Assembly (NCBI GenBank): GCA_013054445.1
Contig: JAAMPI010000074.1
Span: 1-64,000, forward strand
Origin: Cudoniella acicularis
Taxonomy: Eukaryota > Ascomycota > Leotiomycetes > Helotiales > Helotiaceae
DNA length: 64,000 nt
Direction: 5' to 3'
In this document: one piece after another, positions 10,322 through 22,549 of the stretch
How positions within the stretch are numbered: the first letter of the stretch is position 1
Layout: every line of letters starts with the position of its first letter
Position numbers and translations under genes: made by a program
Notes under the pieces: model-generated
What the model saw: only the letters and a program-made list of their open reading frames with translations
Databases searched by the model: none
What the model was told of the DNA's origin: nothing

Positions 10322-12542
10322 TTAGTTGTTTAGCTGAAAGCCGCTATAATTATTCGGCCACATGGGAAATTGATCAATGTCCTCTGACATGAGACTATCT
10401 TGAAAGAAGTCTTCATAGTTATCCTCGATGGACCACGACAGAGGGTCCCACTGCCACTCTCCTTGTGACCGAGCGACAGATTCCAAGTGGCCATCAACAT
10501 TCGGAGGCGGATGCCCATATTCTTCAGAAGTAAGGCGCTCATTGAGTCTCCGTAAAGCCAAGTTTGACGGAATGGAGAAAGACGGCTGCTTGTTTTTTTT
10601 TGGCGTCTGAGATGTATAGCTATTGCGTCGAATATGAACTTTTCCAAGGAGTGGAATTTTCAACGTTAATTCTTGTACATTAGACACTTCGTCATCTTTC
10701 TGAAGCAGCCTAATTAGAGAACGAATTGTAGTGACTCCATGTTGTGCAATTTTAAAGCCAGCAAGGTCCTTGGCCTTCTCATCCATGAGTTTGATAGTTT
10801 GCGCAACTACGCTATCAACCTTAGTCTTAACAATCCCAAAGTTGGAACGATCTTTGTAAGACAGGATGTGAGATGTTAAGAGGAGGACAACCGTGGCGGT
10901 AAAGGCTTGTAGGTCCAAGGCCTGGGAAATAAAGATGCCTGTGGGGAGATCGCGCCGAATAAATTGATAGCGTTCTAACACAGATTCGCATGCTTCCATG
11001 CAAGCTAAGCGGCTGTATGTATATAACTCGCCTGGGTCTTGTCGCATCGCGAAGGATAAATGAACCCTCATACTGATACAATAATGCCAAAACTGGACGA
11101 CATGATCAGATTCCACATGTTGCACGTTTACAACCCACCAAGATTTCGGGGTCTCTGATGCAAGGACCTTGAGTTGTCTATCAAGTTCCAAGACGGACGC
11201 ATAAAGCTCAGCACTCGATCCTTGTGTCGTGGTCATATCATCCCGGTATTGAATTTTTGTGGTGACATCTGTCAACCTGCTAAGGTATACGCGGGGTTGA
11301 ACAACGCTATCGATAACTAATGCTTGAGTCTTTGTTTGTTGATATAGACTGGTGCAAGCTGGAAGATTAATCACCATCCCGGCAAGACCGTCCGCAGCAC
11401 ATAGCGATTGCCATAACTGGGCTTTCTGAAGTTGCATTTCATTGCCGGTTGGGCCATTAGACGCGTTGAGCTGAGCAGCTTGAAACGCCTTTGGCAGCCC
11501 CATGATTTCCGCAATTGCTATAAAATGTCGCAATCGAAGCCATGCCTTTTGGAAATTGCCTTGACTCATTTGGCTATGGTTGTATTCAGCCGCGTTCGGG
11601 GGTAAAATAGAAGAGATGCTCACAGTCTAAAGAAGTGCATGGCCAGCCCAATACCTTTGATTGTGCTTATCAATCTATCATGAGATATAATTGTGCGCTC
11701 CACGGTATCAAATACTGTTCGGTGGAAACTGACATACCACTGATAGCTTCTCAGTTGGAAAGCCGGACTGCCATTTCTTTCTGGAATTTGTTGGGCCGTA
11801 ATAGCTATAGTAAGTAGCCACGAAGCTAAACTTATAGCATCTACGTCTGGCTTGTGCATCTCATCATATTTTTCAAGCATTTCTTGCTGGGACGTGACCG
11901 CAAATGGCTGCGGAAGTAAATTATGTAGTAAGACAAGCCATCTGGATGCGGACTTAGCAATGCCTGAAACCTCGTCTTTTGATGGAATCAACTTCTGCAG
12001 CGTATCTCTCGCCATATCTAGTAACTGCGCAGAAGCCTTCGACTGACGATCATGAAGTTGCTTACTTTCCACGCTGACCCAGTCATTTTGAAAAAGTGAG
12101 CGTAGATGTGATGGTGGGTCGGTACTTATTAGGTCTGAAATGCTTGAACTATCATCGGATTCATCGGCACCAGGGGTTGATCCAGGATGATGAAGAGTTT
12201 GTTCCGAGGTTTCAGTAGACTGATACCCAAGTTTAGATTCAATATCACGGACGGCCTTGCTTAAACTGGCAACCTTTGATTCTAGTTGGGATATTCGATA
12301 TCTTGAAGGCAATCTTTGTGAGCGAGGTGTTTGGGAACTGTAGGTTTGTTCAAGACATTCCGAACCCCGTTCTTCACACCTGTTACAGGCTTGTGCATCA
12401 CCTCTCCGAATGCATCGAACTTTCCGCCGTCTGCCTGCTTCGTGCGTCAGCAAAGGGTGACCGGAATGGTTGTGTTATACCCACACTCAATGCAGCTTGT
12501 GGTTCCTTTCCGAGTTTTCTTCCGGTCCTCGTCCTCTAACAT
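10322..12542 (-). CDS. Zn2Cys6 transcription factor, three exons
   Basis: A fungal-specific nuclear DNA-binding regulator. The hand-built model is complement of 12542-12481, 12430-11624 and 11573-10322, with introns 12431-12480 (GTATAA...CTGAC...CAG) and 11574-11623 (GTGAGC...GCTGAAT...TAG), both 50 bp. Exon lengths 62+807+1252 give 707 codons, that is 706 residues. Splicing of intron 1 rebuilds the cluster Cys17-x2-Cys20-x6-Cys27-x8-Cys36-x2-Cys39-x6-Cys46; without it the first two Cys are lost. A coiled-coil linker (ISQLESKVASLSKAV) follows. The middle (SRWLVLLHNLLPQPF, then LAMHFFRLQMSQGNFQKAW across intron 2, IAIAEIMGLPKAFQ) fits the fungal_trans middle homology region. Target genes are unknown. 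It is probably functional since frame and splice sites agree throughout. Confidence 0.88.
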
Positions 12543-12938
12543 GGTCACAACCAGCTTTTCTGCCGTCAGATAACCGGATTTGATACAAATCGGCTAGCGA
12601 TAGCGATTGCGAGGACAAATCTCTGAGGTTGAGGGCGATTGTTGGCTTATGTTTTGGTGCGGTCGAGTTTCGGTTCCGTGGACGAAATATTCGTCCGCCA
12701 TCCGAGGTGGATCCGAGTCATTCGGAATCTAATTGGTCCTTCCCTTTGAATCAGACTTCAAAGCCACAATGTCTCGTCGATGTTGGGTATGTATAAAGCA
12801 GCGCGTTTCCCAAGGAAATGCGAGTGAATGGCCTGTCATTGGCACGATTATACCATCCCGGTGTCGTCAACGTTCAACAAGGTCAGAACGGCATCATTCA
12901 AGGGCCCTTGCTCCTAATACCCAGAACTCGCTACCACA

Positions 12939-13907
12939 ATGTCACAATTATCTCGGAGGTCAGGGGGTCCCTATTCTTCAGACAATGCTGGAATAGGTGG
13001 TCTGCCAAGCATCATCCCTGACATCCCAATTTGCGCCGTTTTCATAGCCATATATATCTGCTTCGCTGCAACGAATCAGTTGATCTTTCGAACCAATCAT
13101 CGAAGACATCATAAGTTTGTGCTATCATTGTTGTTGTTCGGCTTCTCTATGGCCAGGATAGTGACACTGGTTCTCCGGATCGCCTGGGCAAACAGACAGC
13201 ACAATATTCGACTCGCGATAGCCGCCCAAATTTTCCTGAATGCTGGAATCCTGATAATATATATCCTCAACCTCATCCTCGCACAACGCATACTACGAGC
13301 AATGCAGCCACAAATCGGATGGAATCCAGTATTGAGAACCACCTACAAGGTCTTGTACATCACAATCGGCCTGTCCCTAGCCATGGTTATAACCTCCGTT
13401 GTGCTCTCGCTCTACACGCTGGATACACACACCAGGTCTACCTGCCGAGACATTCAGCTAGCCGCTCTCACCTATCTTCTCATCTTTACCTGCCTTCCGC
13501 TCATCCACATTGCCGCAGCTATCTTGTCGTCAACACCAAAAAATGTGGAGACGTTCGGAGAAGGCACAATGAGTAGCAAACTCATCATTGTTTCGCTGTC
13601 GACATGCTTATGTATGCTTATCGCAGGATTTAAAGCTGGCATAACCTGGAGTGCTCCACAACCAGCCACCAGCCCACCGTGGTACGATTCAAAGGCATGC
13701 TTTTACCTCTTCAATTTTACGTGCGAGGTGCTCATTCTCAGCATTTTGACGTTCTCCCGAATTGATAAGAGATTCTTCGTTCCGGATGGATGCAAACAGG
13801 CCGGTGATTACACTCGACTTAGGGACCAGGATGCGGTTGAAGAGAAGAATGATCCATCCAAACTTTCTTTAGGTGATGACAGGATGACTAGACAACAAGC
13901 TGAGTAG
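12939..13907 (+). CDS. DUF3112-type seven-TM fungal membrane protein
   Basis: A 322-residue integral membrane protein of unknown function. It has about seven hydrophobic helices: residues near 28-46, 62-83, 95-118, 137-158, 170-195, 215-235 and 250-270. Family-like text includes NHRRHHKFVLSLLLFGFSMAR, ARIVTLVLRIAWA and RLAIAAQIFLNAGILI, which fit the DUF3112 family. The N-terminus (GGPYSSDNAGIGGLPSIIPD) is also typical and supports ATG 12939. The C-terminal tail is charged and cytosolic-looking. It is transcribed divergently from the Zn2Cys6 gene, and the about 400-bp gap probably holds both promoters. A 5' noncoding exon cannot be excluded. Confidence 0.78.
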   Translation: MSQLSRRSGGPYSSDNAGIGGLPSIIPDIPICAVFIAIYICFAATNQLIFRTNHRRHHKFVLSLLLFGFSMARIVTLVLRIAWANRQHNIRLAIAAQIFLNAGILIIYILNLILAQRILRAMQPQIGWNPVLRTTYKVLYITIGLSLAMVITSVVLSLYTLDTHTRSTCRDIQLAALTYLLIFTCLPLIHIAAAILSSTPKNVETFGEGTMSSKLIIVSLSTCLCMLIAGFKAGITWSAPQPATSPPWYDSKACFYLFNFTCEVLILSILTFSRIDKRFFVPDGCKQAGDYTRLRDQDAVEEKNDPSKLSLGDDRMTRQQAE

Positions 13908-14766
13908 GGGATAGTGGGAAACAATCATGGAGCCAATGGAATATCGGGTGTGGTTGGCGCCTTCATTGTGATGACTGAAACTTGGCTGGAGATGTACATA
14001 GCGGCCCCTTGATATAACTCTCTTTGATGAAATTCTGAACGGAGGAGGGTTTGCTGAGTTGCTAGGCAAGGCTAGGGAGCATCGGACAGAAGGGCTTGAC
14101 TGAGAGGGCAACTGTATTCGAGCTGATGAAATTGAGCCTCTATAAGTTAGCGTTAAGTGATTTTGAGAAGGACTAGGCTCATATCAAGATAAAGAGATGC
14201 AGATATGCTTCAACTAACGCACGATCGTGTAATTTTTTTCGCACTTTCTGAGCACCAGATATTTTTGTTTAATGCGGACTTAGTTAGGGTAGTCACATAT
14301 CGAAGTCAAATTTAAGCTCCGAAGACAGAGATAATCCACCATATAGATAGCAAAAATTGTTGATATCCCTTCTTTTGTGAGTGCCTCTGCTCGTTGATTA
14401 TATGAAACTTCATTGCAGGATGATTCCTCATGTAAGGTGAACTGGAAAAGCCGGGAAAGGAGTCCTTAAAAGGAAGCAATAGACTATTTCTCTTTCGATC
14501 TCGATGGTTCTCCTCGTAAGTCGGTGCGAATTTAAGTTTGGTATATTTTAGAAGAAAAAATAAATGTTTGAGACAGTGTTCATCGGAGATCGTGGAAGTG
14601 ACATGCGGATGAATGTTAAGCTAGATCATATCGAGACTAGTGCCGTATAATCCCGGCGTTCGGCTGTCTCGCCGCGTTTGCTCACGGAGGACAGCAAGAC
14701 TCCCGAAGCTAATTGACACGACAATTGTAGGTTGAGCTTCACTCCTTTGCTCATACCAAAATCAAA
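13908..14766. other. Intergenic, no gene recognised
   Basis: 859 bp between the DUF3112-type gene and GAB1, moderately AT-rich. No supported coding frame, RNA gene or repeat was seen. Confidence 0.45.
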
Positions 14767-16129
14767 ATGAGCCTTGACAGGAGGAAGGTCACCATATTCG
14801 GCGCTGCAGCTGCAGTCCGACTTCTCCTTTTCACTGCCTTTCCAGGTCTTCCAGACCTGCTAACAGCGCGCGTCGAAATATCAACTCCTGTTACAAGCTT
14901 CAAGAGATGTGAGTTCCGAGCAGCAAATATTTTGTGCAAAGCTAATTATACGCAGTACAAGAGGGTCTCTTCCTCTACAACCATAATGTCTCTCCTTATG
15001 ATGGCGGGGTTTATCACCAAGCCCCCATCCTACTACCCCTATTCTCCCTCCTCCCAAGCTCCGCGACATACCCCGCGTTCACATACTTGCTATACATACT
15101 GGTCGACCTGTTGAGTGCGAATGCGCTGATGAAAATTGCGGAGTCGGGTGAGGCTGGTTCTTCGAAACTTTATACATCCCCAAGAAAAGACAAGAAATGG
15201 ACTAGTCATGCGATTGCGGCAGCGTAAGCAAACCGATGATGGAAGAGATTCGCGAGCTGATTTTATTTCGCAGCTTTCTATTCAATCCATTTACTATTGC
15301 GACTTGTATCGGTCGACCGACTAGCGTATTTACAACCTGCGCCATACTCCATGCTATTTCGAAGGCCGTCGTCGGATCCTCCTTTACTTCGATGTTTGCT
15401 ATTTCAATTGCATCCTACCTCTCCATGTACCCAATCCTACTCTTCCCTCCGCTGGTTCTTCTCTGCTTTGACCGCAGACGGCGGAAGTCGCAGAACGAGA
15501 CAATCTACAGCTTCGTTATCGGCAATGTTATAGCCGTCGCCGGCTTTTTATATTCTCTGCTCCAAATGTCCTCGATAATCACAGGATCTTGGGAGTTTCT
15601 AGAATCAACGTATGGCGTTCAGTTGCTGCTCCCAGATCTAACCCCAAATGTCGGGCTGTGGTGGTATTTCTTCATCGAAATGTTCGACTCGTTCAGAAAC
15701 TTTTTCCTGGGCGTATTCTGGATTCATTTGTCATCTTATGTAGGTGGCTTGACTATTCGACTTCGGCCCCAGCCTCTGTTCGTCCTCACGATTCTCCTTG
15801 GAATTTTTGCAATATTCAAGCCATACCCATCGATTTCGGACACATCGCTGTTTCTAGCTATGCTGCTACTGTACCGTCATGTTTTCCCCCTGATGAGGTA
15901 CACATTTTTGGCTTTATCAACAATCCTCTACGCAACACTACTTGGACCCGCATTTTATTATCTCTGGATATATGCCGGAAGTGGGAATGCAAACTTTTTC
16001 TACGCCATCACATTAGTGTGGAGTCTGGGTCTGAGCATATTGGTAGCCGATGCTCTGTTTGCAGTCTTGCGGGATGAATGGGAGGTTGAACGACCCGAAA
16101 TGAGAGGGAAAGAAATTCGACAAATATAG
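14767..16129 (+). CDS. GAB1: GPI transamidase subunit PIG-U/Gab1, three exons
   Basis: An ER membrane subunit of the GPI transamidase complex, which attaches GPI anchors to proteins. Exons are 14767-14908, 14956-15223 and 15274-16129. Introns are 14909-14955 (GTGAGT...GCTAAT...CAG, 47 bp) and 15224-15273 (GTAAGC...GCTGAT...CAG, 50 bp). The total of 1266 bp gives 421 residues. Splicing yields the family motifs EGLFLYNHNVSPYDGGVYHQ, LLYILVDLLSANALM and AAFLFNPFTIATCIGRPTS. Later conserved pieces are SYLSMYPILLFPPL, WYFFIEMFDSFRNFFLGVFW and YLWIYAGSGNANFFYAITL. There are about eight or more hydrophobic helices and a signal-anchor-like N-terminus. It is single-copy housekeeping in type and looks intact. 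Confidence 0.95.
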
Positions 16130-16420
16130 TTAGGTTGGCAAGAAGAATTTAAAACGATTACAAGAACGCACAAAAGCCCGGTGATTGGAATTTCCTTGTA
16201 TTGAGATTTCACATTCTGTTCTGGTAAGATCCCTCTATTATATTCTATTTACATGTGTAATTTCCAGAACCCGACTTGAGTATCTCTACTATAATTGCGG
16301 ACATAATAAATGTCAACAAAGGCGCTATTTCCCTGAGTTTATACCTTTCCCAGATAAACTTTCGATGACTTTCTACATTTTCAGATTCATTCTCCTTCCT
16401 CACTCAAGGCCTCCGTCCTC

Positions 16421-16852
16421 TCAGGATGAACCCTTCACCAATGGCCATTGAACTGCGGATACCTGTTTCCAAATTATTTTCGCTGCCGATATGCCTTTGC
16501 ATTGCTCCCCTTTCTCCATCTTCTTATTCCGTCGCTGCAGCTTTCTCAACCGCCTCGCACTTTCTTTCATCTCTTCTCTGCACTGTTTCCATTTCTTCTT
16601 TGCAGAATCATTCCTTGCCTTTTCCTTCTGACGATGAATTTCGATTAGCCCTTTGTTCTGCGAATCAAGCTTCTTGACATAATCCGCACTTGCTCTGCGT
16701 CTGCTTCGAAGGTCCTCCTCGGCTTGACTCCTGTCCCTTTCCCCTTGAAATTTTCTCAGGGCGCTTCTAAAGCACGACAAAATACCGGACCTCTTGCTCT
16801 CATTCTTATAACCGCTTTCTGATCCGGATAGCGATTTATGTTCAGTGTTCAT
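16421..16852 (-). CDS. Small Lys/Arg-rich coiled-coil ORF, hypothetical
   Basis: A 143-codon frame with ATG at 16852. It is very basic and heptad-like (RSRRRASADYVKKLDSQNKG, EEMKESARRLRKLQRRNKK) with no family I recognise. A second open frame on the same strand (16842-17165, 107 codons) ends 11 bp inside this one. It may be an upstream exon or chance; I could not find a convincing splice. No signal peptide or membrane helix. The opposite strand is also open over much of this interval, which weakens the case. The stretch 17166-17752 upstream has no recognised gene. Confidence 0.35.
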   Translation of the reverse strand: MNTEHKSLSGSESGYKNESKRSGILSCFRSALRKFQGERDRSQAEEDLRSRRRASADYVKKLDSQNKGLIEIHRQKEKARNDSAKKKWKQCREEMKESARRLRKLQRRNKKMEKGEQCKGISAAKIIWKQVSAVQWPLVKGSS

Positions 16853-17752
16853 TTCCCCCCCCTTGCTTCAAGGAAGTAGTAGCCCCTGCAGGACAAAATG
16901 AGGATTGAAGGCTTCCGCGAGGGCTAATGATGTCAATTGCGGAGTCGGGGCGTGATGGAAAACTATATCGTCGCTTTTCACGGGGGACGAAAATTCGTAG
17001 GAGCTGACGAAGGGAATAGGGAGTTTTACTGTAACTTTCATTTGATTTGATGGGTGAATAGCAACCAAAGAGCGCTCTCTCTGGATGTCGCAGGTCGTTA
17101 TCCATGGCACTTCCTTGTGCAGAGTAGCAATTTCTCAATGTGGAGTTCCTTGATGCTGAGTGCAATGGCAGACGATCGGAGAGGCTTGTGGATATGACCG
17201 GCGCGGTGAGAAAAGGGCTGTTTTATCATAATTGTAAAGGATGCAGTTAAAATTACGTAATACACTTGTTATTTTCACGGAAAAGAATGAAGAGCACAGG
17301 GGAAAATTGATTTTTATGGGAGTTTGGGAATATGATGTCAGAAATCTTAGTTTTGGCGCACTGTTCTAGATAAAATAAGAGGACCCTTAGAGCCCATATA
17401 TCTGGGGTCTTTTTGTGTAGCTTGTGCGTTTCTGGTAGAGTTCCCGGCATCTAAAGTTTAAAATCCAAAATTGAAATATGCCAGATGTCGCCTCGAGACT
17501 TGTCGTCCTCTACTTTAAACTTGGGATTTTCGATGTCAATGCGTTCGTCGATATGCAATAATTGCTCTTTTTGGGGGACTTCTCAATCCCACAAGGTTTC
17601 AGGACGGATTATCGCATTGGTCATGGAGTTGTTGAAACGAATGTGGCTTAGTCTATAAAGGCGGTGTACAGTCATGAGAATTCTGCCGGAAAGTTCCCCC
17701 CTCGTCAACCACCAAGCAATGAACACAACCAAAATGTGAACTCCCCAGCATC

Positions 17753-19650
17753 ATGGAGGATAACTCCCCCGAACCTGGCTCCGAATACGCTCCATCCGAA
17801 GAACCAGAAACCTCACGTCCAAATCGTTGGACTGGCGCGCCTTCAACATGGCAATCGCTCACAGCGCAAGAACGCGGTCTTGCTGCTTCGTTGGATGAGC
17901 TGCGGAATAGAGATTTGAGCGTGCATTTATATAATGCTCATGCGTTGAAGAAACGGGCAGCAAGACTACAATCGAAAGCCTCACAAGGTATTAAGGTAGT
18001 TACGTTCCTAAAGTGTTTTTTTACTTATATTTATTTTTATTATAGTTGCTAATTCTAGAGATTAAGGTTGAGAATCCAATTGAAGAGGATGCAGACGAAC
18101 CGTTCGTTCCGCCGAAATCATGGACTGCTTGGCCGTTACCACTGGACGAAGTGCCCAGGGAAGGAGAGCCATTTGACGAAGACGAGCCTGAGGAAGGTTA
18201 CACATTTAAAAGGAGAGAGGTTGAAAGACCTAGTAGGGAACTGGAGGAAATATTGACGGGGCTTTCATTGAAGTTTGCTAAAGAGACATTTGAGGAGAGG
18301 GAATGGGCCAGTGGGGATGAGCAGGACATAGAAGATATGGAAGATGTCGAAGGGACTCAGATGGAGAACGGAAACAATGATGGAGAGGAAGAACTTGACG
18401 AGCGGGATGCCGAACTACCTAGGAAAGACCAGTCTGAGGTGCCGCTCATCAGAAATTTTCTAAAACCTGTCGTATCGGCCGATGATGAGAGAGCCCGAGA
18501 GCTCTTACAACCCACAGTTCGACATACAATCTCGAAGTTAGATGAAGTCCTTATGGCTTTGCATCACGCTCGAAAGACGTGCCGGAGATACTCGTCACTT
18601 TCAGAACCAGATACGGAAGATGAAAGACAGATAGTCTACCCAATCCAGGGATCTAGCGAAGCAGAGAATTCCCTTGCAGGAAACCCCCGGAGATTTGAGA
18701 ACTTGACCCATAGGGCGAAACCGAATGGGAACGAGGATGACGAAAATATAGATGAACAAGATATTTTACGCCCAAAGAAGCCTGGTCGTGGGCGGAAACC
18801 AAAACAGTACCTACGGTTTGATGGCGAGACGGAAAGAGACTACCATGTTCGAGTTGCTCGTCTACAAAAGAAACCCGCGCCTGCATTTGCATTTTCGGAA
18901 AAGTCTAAGTCCTTAGAGAAGCCAAGATCTCGTTCTAGAGCGACTCCCACCCCCCGACGGAATAGGGTACCGTCCGAAGAAGCTGCTGAATCCCATCAAA
19001 AAAGGCTTGGTCTTCGCGACTGGAGTGAAGTACTTGGCTCTGCTGCACTAGTCGGGTTTCCCCCGGATGTTATAGAGAGAGTCACTCAACGTTGTGCAAA
19101 TCTGTTTGGTGAGGGAATTTCAATGAGAACCATGGTTGAGGCGCCCTTCTCCAATGAAAATGCGGATGTCTTGAAAATTTATCAACCTGAAGAGATCCCT
19201 GATCTAGGACCAGAAAGCGATTCCTCTGCCTCTGCATCCAAGGACTCGGTGCAAGAATCCAGCAAAAAAGTCAAATGGATGAAACCTCTTGGCTATGCTC
19301 CGCAAAACGAAGTCTGCTTTTGCCCGGTCAAAGATTGTCCAAGACAACATCGGGGATTTAGTAATAGGCGTCGTTTGATTCTCCATTTGGAAAGAGCACA
19401 TAGATTAACGAAAAAGGAGATTGCGGAATTTGAGATCCCGAGCGACGAAGAGATGGATGGCGCAGTTCATGTTGATGGGTTCCTAAGGCCAGAAAAACGT
19501 CACTGGGGAGGAATTCAATCCGAGCAGGGCAAGAGAAGGAGGGTTGAGGATGAGGGCGGCCTGTCTGGTTTGGAATCTGAAAATTCTCGCGAATCAGGAG
19601 ACGACCATGAGCAAGATGAAACTCAATCCGAAGAAGCAGAAAACCCCTAG
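17753..19650 (+). CDS. RRN9: Rrn9-type RNA polymerase I initiation factor
   Basis: Rrn9 belongs to the upstream activating factor of yeast Pol I transcription in the nucleolus. Exon 1 (from ATG 17753) encodes the Rrn9 domain at residues about 22-65: RPNRWTGAPSTWQSLTAQER, LAASLDELRNRDLSVHLYNA, HALKKRA. Exon 2 continues with PPKSWTAWPLPLDEVPREGE, a long acidic region, a basic AT-hook-like patch (KKPGRGRKPKQYLRFDGE) and a Cys/His segment near the C-terminus (CFCPVKDCPRQHRGF...LHLERAH) like a single C2H2 finger. Two introns are possible: 17988-18058 (GTATTA...GCTAAT...TAG, 608 residues) or 17996-18045 (GTAGTT...TAG, 615 residues). Both keep the frame; I prefer the first for its branch site. It ends at TAG 19650. 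The long antisense frame at its 3' end is a shadow. Confidence 0.85.
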
Positions 19651-21270
19651 AAAGGAGGGCCAAATTTGAACAGCTTTGGCGAACTATCAAGATGGAGAAC
19701 CGCATTCGCTGTGGTAAGTAAGCACGGAAATCTTTATCCCCTAACCGTCCTGCGACATCCAAATAGAGTTCTCTATGAGAAATGTTCTCTAATTTCGCTA
19801 CGTGGGGATGGGTGCTTGAAAAAGGGTCTACAAATACATAAAATATTCGAAGTTTGCATTGACTATCTTTTGTCGCCAAAATCGACAGCAAATCTATTCT
19901 TGCCTTAAGGTTTTTGCCGGTGTTGCGGTTGATATCTCCTAGCTTGCCACTCAGCAAAAATACGCAAAAACGCAACCCTATTCTGATTTCCCATATCATA
20001 GCAATTTCCGCAGTGCTCATAGCCACAAGCTCTACAATTGGGGTTGCTGTCGACATTTATTGTAGGAAGTCCGCAACTCCAGTTACAATTGCACTGTAGA
20101 AATCAGCAAGTGCCCAGATAGGGTTTGCATTTCGAGAACATACACATGCCCAATGGCCTCGTGCTCTGCTTTTTAGGTACTCAATCTCCTTTTGAGAAGA
20201 ATGACGTTCTTTCTTCGATCGAACTTTTTGACGCACGGGAGCACGCTGCCCATGAGCTTGCCCCTAGCGAGCTTCGTTGATGGGTTGATGAAACTGGGCT
20301 TCGGGCGCAAGAACGGGCTGCTCAAGGCTCGGTTTGGCGAACGGCCATCGGAAAACTCCATTGGTAGCGATTTTTCGTAGGGTTTCCCAAATCTGGGTCA
20401 ATGAATCTTTTTCCTGTCAGCAATTGTTACTTTCTACCTAGAACAATATTCATTACTTCTGAGACTCATGATTTCTAGGAATGCTTCCTCGGCGATGGTG
20501 GTTAAAGTCTGTATGATGTGTGAAGTGGTGATTTTGAAGTTGCAATCAAGTTAGACTTGATGTATCTCAAAAGCGAACGATCGCCCATTCTTATATACAT
20601 AAGTATGTGTATTCCGGATCTGGAAACGAAACGAAGTTTATCTCTATACTTCAAAGGGCTGAAAGAACAGTGGAAGGCGATTCCAGCCAGATCGTGAAGG
20701 GCGAACAACACGGATCCGGATGGCCTACCTTTAAGTTTCCGGTGCTAGTGTGAGGGTTCATGCTATTGTGGTACTCTCTCCTTGTCTGTAGCACTTCAGA
20801 AGCTATAAAAGACTAACTCCATGTCACTTCGCAACATCGTGGAAAGAAATGGCTCTGAAACTCGTCTCTTCTTGTGCTTTCCTGGCCCTTCCTGTGAAAT
20901 AATTTAGTAGATATATGCGTGTCGGAATGTTAGGGGTAATAGCCGATTTTTCAAGATGTCTGAAGGGTACTGTGTTACAACCTGCGAATCGCAGTCACAG
21001 TCTGCGGTCAGTCTCTTTATCACTTCTGGAAGGAGCCAACCATAGGTATAATTTTCAGATATAGTGTTAAAATAGGCTTAGTAAATTTTCAAATTAAATA
21101 ACGGGAGCCTTTCATAGTGCTTGTTTTCCACGAGTCGCGGTAAATTCGGGGTACGCTTCGTCAGATTATCCTCGAGAAATTTTCACGGCAGCACAGCAGT
21201 ACAAAATACACGTCAGTGAATCCACCCTTCCATTCCTTCCTCGCTTTATTAACTAAGGTGATTTGAGTGG
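19651..21270. other. Gene-poor stretch
   Basis: No supported gene. Around 20170-20290 one + frame reads as plausible protein (EKNDVLSSIELFDAREHAA) but is short, lacks a start and stops near 20280. It may be a fragment of an old gene. The rest has no recognisable feature. Confidence 0.4.
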
Positions 21271-21274
21271 GTAT

Positions 21275-21690
21275 TATATCTCCTTATTAAAATTTGCATT
21301 CGCCGAAAGTCGCTTACGTGCCTCTAACCCCTTAAATTGAATTTCGGCCACCGACACCCATCGTACCTGCATACCAAGCCTCCAAGCCGGCGCATGAGAA
21401 TTCAGCCACAACTCCTTTTTAATTTTCAAATAGCCCCAAAGCCACTTCGGCAGCTGATCCCACGCCGGTAGTTCACCGAAATACGAAAATCCCACAAATA
21501 AATGGCGAGAATTGGAACTTTTGTTGCTCGTCGCGATTTTTGGCTCGGTCGCCGAAGATGCTGATTTCGGCGATGATATATGGTAAGATTAACATAAAGA
21601 AGTTGGCTTGAATACGAGTGGGGAGGTGAAGACCAACCAAATGAAGGTTTTGCGGCGATTGGAAGGGAAGCGCTATTTTGTTGCATTGCG
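21275..21690 (-). pseudogene. Possible gene fragment, unrecognised
   Basis: Two frames read like protein on the minus strand. One, at about 21550-21660, is hydrophobic (ANFFMLILPYIIAEISIFGD). The other, at about 21277-21560, has a Trp-rich tail (LPAWDQLPKWLWGYLKIKK, LWLNSHAPAWRLGMQVRW). They overlap in different frames, so if this was one gene it has a frameshift or an intron I could not define. No family recognised. It lies next to an AT-rich decayed block. Confidence 0.3.
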
Positions 21691-21799
21691 CGAGTTCGGT
21701 GAACGTGACCGCGAATTCGGGGAGCGGTGTAAGGTCTGTCTTAGGTAGTTTGAGCTAGCCTTTTTGAGGGATAGGAGACTGCGGAGAGGCTTGAGACTT

Positions 21800-22095
21800 A
21801 CTTAAACAGTTTATAAGAGAGCTGGATTTAGCACTTGTATTTTAGTTAGGAGTTATATTCTTAGGTTATATTTAAAAGAGAGCTAGAAATATATAATATT
21901 TAAAACTATTAATAATATTAGATTATTTAAATTATTAAATAAAATTCTATAACTATTATTTTAAATTATATATAAGTTAAAAAGCTAGTAAAAAAATAGC
22001 TAAATAATAATAATTTTTAAATAAAATAAAATAGTTTATATATATTTTAATTATATTAATTAAATAATAATAATGTTATTATTATTATTATTATT
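21800..22095. repeat. AT-rich, TpA-rich block ending in (TTA)n microsatellite
   Basis: Almost pure A/T with many TA steps, ending in a run of seven to eight TTA units at about 22075-22095. This fits RIP-mutated repeat DNA or a small AT isochore. No coding frame survives. Confidence 0.6.
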
Positions 22096-22440
22096 CTTAC
22101 ACCGATGCGGCCCAAGGGCCATGCGGGGTCTCTATTAAGTTACAATCCTTAGGAAACCGCCAGGGCCAGAGCCCCTACCGACAAAAACCTAAGCTCTATC
22201 TGTCGCCTTATGTCGATTTGGTTTCCTCGCAGCCTATCGTACCTTTTTCCCGTCTATAACGGTATCTTGCGTCCCCCCTTCTTGCCTCCGGACAGCCCCC
22301 GTATCCCTTCCGCAGCACTACCTCTGTCTCTACCTCGCACCCCTAGTAAACGTGCCTCTTGCCCTAAAAACGACTGTAGGTACTAACCCGGATTCCATGA
22401 GTTACCGGTGACTTCCAGGTCACTACTACAGGAGGGTAGA
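22083..22440 (-). mobile_element. Possible 5'-truncated LINE 3' end
   Basis: A GC-richer 350-bp segment sits abruptly inside AT-rich DNA. Read on the minus strand it ends GGGCCGCATCGGTGTAAG and runs straight into an (AAT)n tail. Fungal Tad-type LINEs end in GC-rich 3' UTRs with short trinucleotide tails, so this may be a dead-on-arrival LINE copy. No reverse-transcriptase frame is present and no target-site duplication was found. Confidence 0.35.
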
Positions 22441-22549
22441 CCTATAGATTTTATTATACAAGCTATAATCGCAATATAGAGAGATGTGGTTAATAAAACT
22501 GAGATTAATTAACGGGATATAAACAATTGAAAATAGCTTCGTTTTAGGT

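Noticed and set aside
19358..20056. 232-codon minus-strand frame overlapping the 3' end of RRN9
   Set aside because: Overlaps a well-supported gene, low-complexity translation, no motif.
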